Shown: positions 15,480-20,338 of the stretch, one piece after another | Position numbering within the stretch: position 1 is the stretch's first letter | Layout: every line of letters starts with the position of its first letter | NCBI GenBank assembly: GCA_903888395.1 | Contig: CAISTO010000044.1 | Location: 1 to 20,338 of the forward strand | Direction: 5' to 3' | Length of the DNA stretch: 20,338 bases | From: an uncultured Bacteroidota bacterium | GTDB lineage: Bacteria; Bacteroidota; Bacteroidia; UKL13-3 | The notes under the pieces: generated by a model | Told to the model about the DNA's origin: nothing | The model's input: only the letters and a program-made list of their open reading frames with translations | Databases searched by the model: none | Translations under genes and position numbers: made by a program

Positions 15480-15571
15480 GCCTGATTGTGGTTCAGGAGG
15501 TCGTGGGTTCGAGCCCCATATTCCACCCCATTTTATAAAAGCTTCTTGAGTAATCAAGAAGCTTTTTTTGT
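15480..15571 (+). repeat. Right attachment-site repeat (attR-like), tRNA-His 3' remnant
   Basis: This is the second copy of the 92-bp repeat, containing tRNA-His bases 26-76 and the terminator but no acceptor 5' strand or D arm. It is therefore not a functional tRNA. It probably represents the host's original 3' end displaced by the insertion. Confidence 0.85.
15537..15569 (+). terminator. Duplicated tRNA terminator at the right repeat
   Basis: A perfect 13-bp stem (15537-15549 with 15554-15566), GTAA loop and T-run. Both differences from the left copy keep the structure: the loop stays GNRA-type and a G-T wobble becomes A-T. It can insulate the efflux operon from read-through on the plus strand. 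Confidence 0.7.
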
Positions 15572-15583
15572 TTAAAAATAAAT

Positions 15584-15605
15584 TTATTTTCGGTTTTGAA
15601 AATAA
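15584..15605. repeat. Perfect AT-rich dyad upstream of tetR
   Basis: TTATTTTC (15584-15591) and GAAAATAA (15598-15605) are an exact 8-bp inverted repeat with a 6-base spacer. It lies about 85 bp before the -33 element of the tetR promoter. It could be a second operator or chance in AT-rich DNA. Confidence 0.3.
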
Positions 15606-15688
15606 TAAATACTATTTGGTTTTAGTTTTTATATTTTATTTTAAAATACTAATAATCAACAACAATTAATAAATTGGTTTTTTTATTC

Positions 15689-15718
15689 TTGTTTTAGTAA
15701 TTAAACAATTCATCTTTG
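15689..15718 (+). promoter_or_regulatory. tetR-efflux promoter with overlapping operator dyad
   Basis: TTG (15689-15691) and CATCTTTG (15711-15718, 7 of 8 with TAnnTTTG if only the two fixed bases at the front are scored) have the canonical 19-nt spacing. TTGTTT (15689-15694) and AAACAA (15703-15708) are an inverted repeat with an 8-base spacer that fills the spacer between the promoter elements. A TetR dimer bound there would block RNA polymerase, which suggests autorepression of the operon. Confidence 0.5.
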
Positions 15719-15751
15719 TGAGTGAATACTAACTAACAAACCAAAAAAAAC

Positions 15752-16351
15752 ATGTCAACCAATAATTTTACAGAGCGCCAAATTGAAATAATGGAAGCAG
15801 CAACACTTCGAATAGATAAATTTGGAATTCAAGAATTAACAATAAAAAATTTGGCAACCGATATCAACTTATCAGAAGCCGCATTGTACCGACATTTTAA
15901 AAGTAAAAATGAAATAATGTTAAGTTTATTAAATTATTTTATTGAAGAGCTAAAAACTCGTTTATCGAAAATATTAAATAATACAGACCGAAAAGCATCA
16001 GAATTGCTTATTGATATATTTGATTCACAATTAAAAACATTTGTAAAAAACCCATCTATTGTAACAGTTATTTTTTCTGAAAGCATATTCCAATTTAATA
16101 AGGAATTATCGGAAACAGTTTCAGCTATGATGGAAATGATGCAAAGCTATATTGAAAAAATTGTAAAGAAAGGACAAGAAGATGGTTCAATAAGTAAAAT
16201 TGTTGGTATTTCAACTTTAACAATAATAATTATGGGAGGAATGAGGATTACAGTGCTTAAATGGAAGCTTACAGGTCATCAATCTGATTTAGTAAAAGAT
16301 GGTAGAAAAGTTTTAGATGGAATTTTTAAAATGGTTGAAACAAATAAATAA
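15752..16351 (+). CDS. TetR/AcrR-family transcriptional regulator
   Basis: A 199-residue DNA-binding repressor. The N-terminal helix-turn-helix spans about 10-56: IMEAATLRIDKFGI, then LTIKNLATDINLSEAALYRHF with the family's YRHF-x-SK ending. The ligand domain (about 60-199) is all-helical. It is the first gene of the efflux operon: the next gene follows after 12 bp and all downstream genes are co-oriented. The dyad in its promoter suggests it represses its own operon and is released by a pump substrate. The ligand is unknown. The leader is A-rich, with no Shine-Dalgarno. Confidence 0.9.
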   Translation: MSTNNFTERQIEIMEAATLRIDKFGIQELTIKNLATDINLSEAALYRHFKSKNEIMLSLLNYFIEELKTRLSKILNNTDRKASELLIDIFDSQLKTFVKNPSIVTVIFSESIFQFNKELSETVSAMMEMMQSYIEKIVKKGQEDGSISKIVGISTLTIIIMGGMRITVLKWKLTGHQSDLVKDGRKVLDGIFKMVETNK

Positions 16352-16363
16352 TCAAAAAAAAAA

Positions 16364-16744
16364 ATGAAGTATTATATTTTAAAAATAACTGCAGTTGTAA
16401 TTACAATATTTGCGTTTTTAACCTTATTTATGAGCACTTCAGTTATATTTGATTTGTTCAATATACGTGAAAAAGAAGGCAATTATGTAATGTTTGTTGT
16501 GATCGCAAATTTTGTTGTAGGCATTACTTATTTATTTTCAGCATATGGATTATTTACAGAAAAAATTTGGACAACAAAACTTTTAGCTACCTCTTCTTTA
16601 ATTCTTATAATTGGTTTTATTAGTTTACTGATATATGCATACACAGGAGGAATATATGAAACTAAAACAATTGGAGCAATGATTTTTAGAATATGTTTAA
16701 GCATCCTTTTTACATTTATATCTTATATTAAAATTTCAAATTAA
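16364..16744 (+). CDS. Small four-helix membrane protein of the efflux operon
   Basis: A 126-residue integral membrane protein with four predicted helices at about 7-28, 42-64, 72-92 and 103-122. No catalytic or transport motif is apparent and I do not recognise a family. A run of 11 A's (16354-16364) leads into its ATG. It lies between tetR (12 bp) and the tolC-like gene (14 bp), so it is clearly part of the operon. It may sense or assist the pump or protect the membrane, but this rests on context alone. Confidence 0.75.
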   Translation: MKYYILKITAVVITIFAFLTLFMSTSVIFDLFNIREKEGNYVMFVVIANFVVGITYLFSAYGLFTEKIWTTKLLATSSLILIIGFISLLIYAYTGGIYETKTIGAMIFRICLSILFTFISYIKISN

Positions 16745-16758
16745 AAAAAAATTTAACT

Positions 16759-18099
16759 ATGAAGTTAGTAAACATTCACAAACACAAATTAATTACATTG
16801 CTTTTAGCAATAGGATTAACCGCTGCAAAGGCACAAGTTTTTACTTTAAAACAATGCATAGATTCGGCTCAAGTTTATAATAAAAACTTAAAAATAAGTA
16901 GAAATAATATTGCCATAGGCCAGCAGAAAAACAAAGAAGCTAAAGCAAATTTATTACCTAAAATAAATGCAAATGCTGACTACAAATATTTTACAAATTT
17001 ACCTTATCAATTAATGCCTCTTTCCATATTTGGTGGCCCAGAAGGTAAATTTAAAGAAGCACAATTTGGTGTTCCGCATAATATAAATGCAAACTTAACA
17101 TTAACAATGCCTCTATATAATTCGCAAGTTTATGGAGCAATACAAACATCGAAAATAGCATCGGAATTAAGCAACTTACAATATTGGAAAACAGAAGAAC
17201 AATTGTTTTTCGATATTTCTAATCTTTACTATAATGCTCAAATTTTAAAGCATCAATTGGAATTTATAGATGGTAATTGGGTGAATTCAAACAAACTTTT
17301 AAAAAATATTCAATTGTTAAAAGAGCAGCTTTTAGCAAAAGGAACCGATGTAAATAAAATAAAATTACAACTAGCGCAATTGAATACTCAAAGAGAAAGT
17401 ATATACAGCAAACAAGAGCAAATATTAAATGCTTTAAAGTTTGCAATGGGCATTGCAATAGAACAAAAAATAATAGTTGAAAATAATATAATTTTTGAAA
17501 ATAACAGTAAAGAAAACATAGAAATAACCAATTCAAATAGTTTGGATGTAAACATATCAAAAGTACAAAATAGAATAATAAATAGTGAGTTAAGTACCAT
17601 AAAAAAAACGAAATATATTCCATCAATAAATCTATTTGGAACATATGGAACTACAGGTTTTGGATATGACAAACAACCAAACGAATTTTTAAAGTTTTTC
17701 CCAATAGGTTTTGCTGGTATTCAATTAAACTATTCCCTATTTAACGGCACAGTTACTCAACGAAAAATCAATCAGAAAAAACTAGAACTACAAAACAGTG
17801 AGTTACAAATAAATTTAGTGTCGGAGCAAAACAACATGCAAATTCAAAATGTAAAAGTGCAACTATTAGTGGCTATAAAATCAGTTAAAACTTCAGAAGA
17901 ACAAATACAATTAGCCCAATTAATTTACGATCAAACTTTATTACAAAATCAAGAAGGAACAGCAAATATTACAGACATTATACTAGCTGACAATTCATTG
18001 CGAGAAGCGCAACAAACCAACCTAAATTCAATAATTGAATACATGAAAGCATATTTGGAACTAAAAAAACTTACAGGAAACTTATCAATTAAAAATTAG
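16759..18099 (+). CDS. TolC-family outer-membrane efflux protein
   Basis: A 446-residue outer-membrane channel protein. A signal peptide ends at about AKA-Q (residues 23-26). The mature protein starts with FTLKQCIDSAQVYNKNLKIS, the usual TolC N-terminus. Long Gln/Asn/Leu-rich helices form two internally repeated halves: about 30-230 and 255-446. The second half has the FGTYGTTGFGY beta segment and NYSLFNGTVTQRKI. The trimer would form the exit duct for the RND pump encoded downstream. Spacing to the adaptor gene is 32 bp, and that gap is made of heptamer-like repeats. Frames on the opposite strand here are by-products of the AT-rich coding sequence. Confidence 0.92.
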   Translation: MKLVNIHKHKLITLLLAIGLTAAKAQVFTLKQCIDSAQVYNKNLKISRNNIAIGQQKNKEAKANLLPKINANADYKYFTNLPYQLMPLSIFGGPEGKFKEAQFGVPHNINANLTLTMPLYNSQVYGAIQTSKIASELSNLQYWKTEEQLFFDISNLYYNAQILKHQLEFIDGNWVNSNKLLKNIQLLKEQLLAKGTDVNKIKLQLAQLNTQRESIYSKQEQILNALKFAMGIAIEQKIIVENNIIFENNSKENIEITNSNSLDVNISKVQNRIINSELSTIKKTKYIPSINLFGTYGTTGFGYDKQPNEFLKFFPIGFAGIQLNYSLFNGTVTQRKINQKKLELQNSELQINLVSEQNNMQIQNVKVQLLVAIKSVKTSEEQIQLAQLIYDQTLLQNQEGTANITDIILADNSLREAQQTNLNSIIEYMKAYLELKKLTGNLSIKN

Positions 18100-18127
18100 A
18101 AATTACGAATAACAAATAATAAAATAA
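18093..18127 (+). repeat. Weak heptamer array at the tolC stop codon
   Basis: Units aaattag, aaattac, gaataac, aaataat, aaaataa run in register from the TAG stop (18097-18099) to just before the ATG at 18132. The sequence is AT-rich and degenerate. It is listed because its position matches the better arrays at pcm, kdsB and lpdA. Confidence 0.35.
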
Positions 18128-18131
18128 AGAT

Positions 18132-19202
18132 ATGAATAGGAAAAAAATAATCGGAATTATTGCAGGAATTGCAATGGTGGCCATTGTAGTTATAAAACTA
18201 AAAAGCAATAAAGAAACTGCTGTTCAAAAAGTATATAATTACGATAAAGAGCAAGCCATAAATGTACAAACAGAAACCATAAAATTTGGAAATATTGCCG
18301 ATGAAACATTGTATTCAGGAACGTTTGAACCGAATAAAGAAACAAAAATAAGTGCCGAAATTCAAGGGAAAATAAATTCAGTAATGGTTGATTTAGGTGA
18401 TCAAGTAACTAAAGGTCAAGCATTAATTCAATTGGATAATTCATTATTGAAACTACAATTACAAACCATAGAAGTACAGTTGGAAGGATTAGTTGCAGAT
18501 GTAAATCGTTATACCATTTTAGCAAAATCAGATGCCATTCAGGGAATACAATTAGAGAAAGCAACGTTAGGCTTAAAGGCTGCAAAAGTTCAAAAAGCTA
18601 CCTTGATTGAACAAATAAATAAAACAACAATAAAAGCGCCATTTAATGGAATAATTACCGCCAAATTAAGTGAAGAAGGAGCCTTTGCAGCACCAGGAAT
18701 TCCTTTGCTTCAAATTACTGATATTTCAATTTTAAAGTTTAGTGTAAATATACCAGAAAACGAGCTGAATCTTTTTAAACTAAATAACAATTATACCGTT
18801 TATACCGATGCGTATAACAAAATTTCATTTACTGCAAAAGCTACCATGTTGGGAAGTAAAGCAAATATAGGAAGTAGTTTTCCTGTTCAATTTATGGTAA
18901 AAAACACGCCAGATTTTAAAATAAAATCAGGCATGTTAGGAAAAGTATCTTCCAATGATTTGGGTAATAAAACAGCGGCAAATGAACAAGCCATTGTCAT
19001 TCCATCTTCAGCAATTATTGGCTCTGCCAATGAACCTCAAATATATTTAGTGAAAAACGGAAAAGCTGTTTTACAAAACATTATTGTATTGAAAAAAATG
19101 AATAATAAATCTGTTGTAAAAAGTGGTTTGAAAGTAGGCGATGTAATGGTTACTAATGGTTTTATTAATCTTTTTGAAAATGCAAATGTTTCAATTAAAT
19201 AA
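18132..19202 (+). CDS. RND efflux periplasmic adaptor (HlyD/AcrA type)
   Basis: A 356-residue membrane-fusion protein joining the inner-membrane pump to TolC. A membrane anchor lies at about 5-22, with no lipobox. The two halves of the biotinyl-lipoyl domain lie at about 72-104 (ISAEIQGKINSVMVDLGDQV) and 164-195 (TTIKAPFNGIITAKLSEEGA). A short helical hairpin (about 105-163) separates them. The beta-barrel follows at about 196-270 and the C-terminal membrane-proximal domain carries VIPSSAII and LKVGDVMVTNGF. The short hairpin is common in Bacteroidota adaptors. The gene is 12 bp before the pump gene. Confidence 0.92.
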   Translation: MNRKKIIGIIAGIAMVAIVVIKLKSNKETAVQKVYNYDKEQAINVQTETIKFGNIADETLYSGTFEPNKETKISAEIQGKINSVMVDLGDQVTKGQALIQLDNSLLKLQLQTIEVQLEGLVADVNRYTILAKSDAIQGIQLEKATLGLKAAKVQKATLIEQINKTTIKAPFNGIITAKLSEEGAFAAPGIPLLQITDISILKFSVNIPENELNLFKLNNNYTVYTDAYNKISFTAKATMLGSKANIGSSFPVQFMVKNTPDFKIKSGMLGKVSSNDLGNKTAANEQAIVIPSSAIIGSANEPQIYLVKNGKAVLQNIIVLKKMNNKSVVKSGLKVGDVMVTNGFINLFENANVSIK

Positions 19203-19214
19203 AATCCTAGAAAA

Positions 19215-20338
19215 ATGAATATAACAGAAATTTCAATCAAACGTCCATCACTAATCATCGTACTTTTTAGTGTATTTACTCTTTTGGGTTTTATCGGATA
19301 TAAAAACTTAAGTTATGAATTAATGCCCGACTTTAATCAGCCAGTTGTGGTAATAAAAACTGTATATCCTGGAGCGGAACCAAATGAAGTGGAGAATTCA
19401 GTTTCCCGAAAAATAGAGGATGCTTTATCGAACTTAGAAGGAGTAGATTACTTGGTTACTAAATCATTACCTAACGCATCTATTATCATTGCAAATTTAA
19501 AATATGGAACTAATTTAGATAAAACAATGCAAGATGCGCAGCGATATATTGACAATATTCGCAAAGATTTACCTCAGGATATTTTAAGTCCTGTGATGAG
19601 TAAAGTATCGCCAAACGACTTGCCAATTATGTCAATTAGTGCATCTAGTAATTTGCCTGCAACCGAGTTTTACCAGAAAATGAAAGATGAGTATTTACCA
19701 CAAATTCAACAAATAAAAGGCGTGGCAGAAATTACCATTTTAGGTGGTGAAGAAAGAGAAATACAAGTAAAAGCAAATCAAGATAAATTGAAACTTTATA
19801 AGGTTTCTCTTTTTCAAGTGGTGGAAGCTATTAATCGTTCAGGATTAGACTTACCCGCAGGAAAAGTGCAAACAAATACGGAGAATAATTCAGTACGATT
19901 AACAGGAAAATTTACCACGTTAGACGATATAAAAAATGTGCAAGTGGCCATGCCAATTCAAGGCAGCCCGGTTTATGTAAAAGATGTAGCAACAGTTATT
20001 GATGGCATCAAAGAAACTAAATCAATAAGCCGCTATAATGGTAAAAATGGAATAGGATTATTAATAAAAAAACAAGGTGATGCCAATGCTGTAGATGTAT
20101 CGAAATTAGTGCGAGCAACTTTCAAAAAAATAGAAGAACAGAACATGGCTGCAAGCACCCAATTTATTATAGCTGACGATAGCACCGATAATACCATAGC
20201 AGCTGTAAATTCTGTAGTTTTCGATTTAATTTTAGCGGTAATTTTGGTTTCATTAGTCATGCTATTATTCCTTAGAAGTTTCAGAAATTCACTGATTGTA
20301 ATTGTTGCCATTCCAACTTCATTGGTAACAGCTTTTGC
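19215..20338 (+). CDS. RND efflux pump permease (AcrB/CzcA-like), 5' part only
   Basis: The frame opens with ATG at 19215 and runs without a stop to the window end, giving 374 codons of a protein normally over 1,000 residues. It begins MNITEISIKRPSLIIVLFSV, with the first membrane helix at about 11-30, followed by the porter motif YPGAEPNEVENSVSRKIEDA. The periplasmic porter subdomains come next, with GGEEREIQVKAN and DVATVIDG. A second membrane stretch starts at about 335 (VVFDLILAVILV, then LFLRSFRNSLIVIVAIP). This is the inner-membrane, proton-driven pump of the tripartite system. Whether it exports drugs, metals or lipids cannot be decided from this part. The gene is intact as far as seen. 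Confidence 0.95.
   Translation, partial: MNITEISIKRPSLIIVLFSVFTLLGFIGYKNLSYELMPDFNQPVVVIKTVYPGAEPNEVENSVSRKIEDALSNLEGVDYLVTKSLPNASIIIANLKYGTNLDKTMQDAQRYIDNIRKDLPQDILSPVMSKVSPNDLPIMSISASSNLPATEFYQKMKDEYLPQIQQIKGVAEITILGGEEREIQVKANQDKLKLYKVSLFQVVEAINRSGLDLPAGKVQTNTENNSVRLTGKFTTLDDIKNVQVAMPIQGSPVYVKDVATVIDGIKETKSISRYNGKNGIGLLIKKQGDANAVDVSKLVRATFKKIEEQNMAASTQFIIADDSTDNTIAAVNSVVFDLILAVILVSLVMLLFLRSFRNSLIVIVAIPTSLVTAF

Larger units (their letters stand above)
12506..15571. mobile_element. Small integrated element at tRNA-His, without an integrase
   Basis: The interval is bounded by the 92-bp direct repeats and holds only three minus-strand genes of unknown function and a possible gene tail. One copy of the repeat plus the insert spans 2,974 bp. 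No integrase, transposase, replication or conjugation gene is visible. It may be a cargo island mobilised in trans, a satellite-like element, or the remnant of a larger island that lost its integrase. The genes before (typA) and after (tetR efflux operon) look chromosomal. Seen: the repeats and gene content. Inferred: the mobility. Confidence 0.75.

Noticed and set aside
15480..15531. Second tRNA-His gene
   Set aside because: Only bases 26-76 are present. The acceptor 5' strand and D arm are missing and the preceding bases do not resemble them, so it is a remnant.
17264..17672. Two minus-strand frames inside the tolC-like gene
   Set aside because: They encode Leu/Phe/Tyr-rich strings typical of the complement of AT-rich coding sequence, and TolC coding is clear on the plus strand.
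1..20338. CRISPR arrays, insertion sequences or replication origins
   Set aside because: No regularly spaced repeats with unique spacers, no transposase frames with terminal inverted repeats and no origin-like box clusters are visible. The heptamer arrays have no spacers.

Overview
The window looks like a chromosomal stretch of a low-GC member of the Bacteroidota. The evidence is promoters with a TAnnTTTG -7 box, A-rich leaders without clear Shine-Dalgarno sites, Bacteroidota-type lipoproteins and TonB, and protein families typical of the phylum. It cannot be placed to genus from the sequence alone. The genes are mostly housekeeping and cell-envelope genes, interrupted by one small accessory insert at a tRNA gene.

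Layout. 1-281: two hairpins, a REP-like palindrome and a heptamer array. 282-926 (-): pcm. 1176-4530 (+): a Gfo/Idh/MocA-type oxidoreductase, then a lipoprotein overlapping a membrane sugar-phosphate transferase (surface polysaccharide). 4745-6489 (+): a TonB-like energy transducer and a bestrophin-like channel. 6517-7281 (-): kdsB (Kdo activation for LPS). 7460-10205 (-): dihydrolipoyl dehydrogenase and an acetyl-CoA hydrolase/CoA-transferase family enzyme. 10436-12244 (+): typA/bipA. 12479-12556 (+): tRNA-His(GTG). 15752-end (+): a TetR regulator, a small 4-TM protein, TolC, an HlyD-type adaptor and an AcrB-type RND pump that runs off the window. Together these form a self-regulated tripartite efflux operon.

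The most interesting part is 12506-15571. A 92-bp direct repeat (two mismatches) consists of the 3' two-thirds of tRNA-His, from base 26 through the encoded CCA, plus its terminator. It flanks about 2.9 kb holding three tightly packed minus-strand genes that I do not recognise: a 490-aa soluble protein, a 167-aa lipoprotein and a 220-aa protein. This is the footprint of site-specific integration at a tRNA, but no integrase is present. A possible truncated gene tail abuts the distal repeat. The three-gene cassette is the best candidate here for an undescribed system, and its function cannot be read from sequence alone.

A second pattern not explained by genes is a set of degenerate 7-bp-period arrays, unrelated in sequence, lying at the stop codons of pcm, kdsB, lpdA and (weakly) tolC. 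At kdsB the array supplies the C-terminal codons and the stop. Two copies of a REP-like palindrome, with a compensated base-pair change in their arms, lie at 191-214 and 4553-4576.
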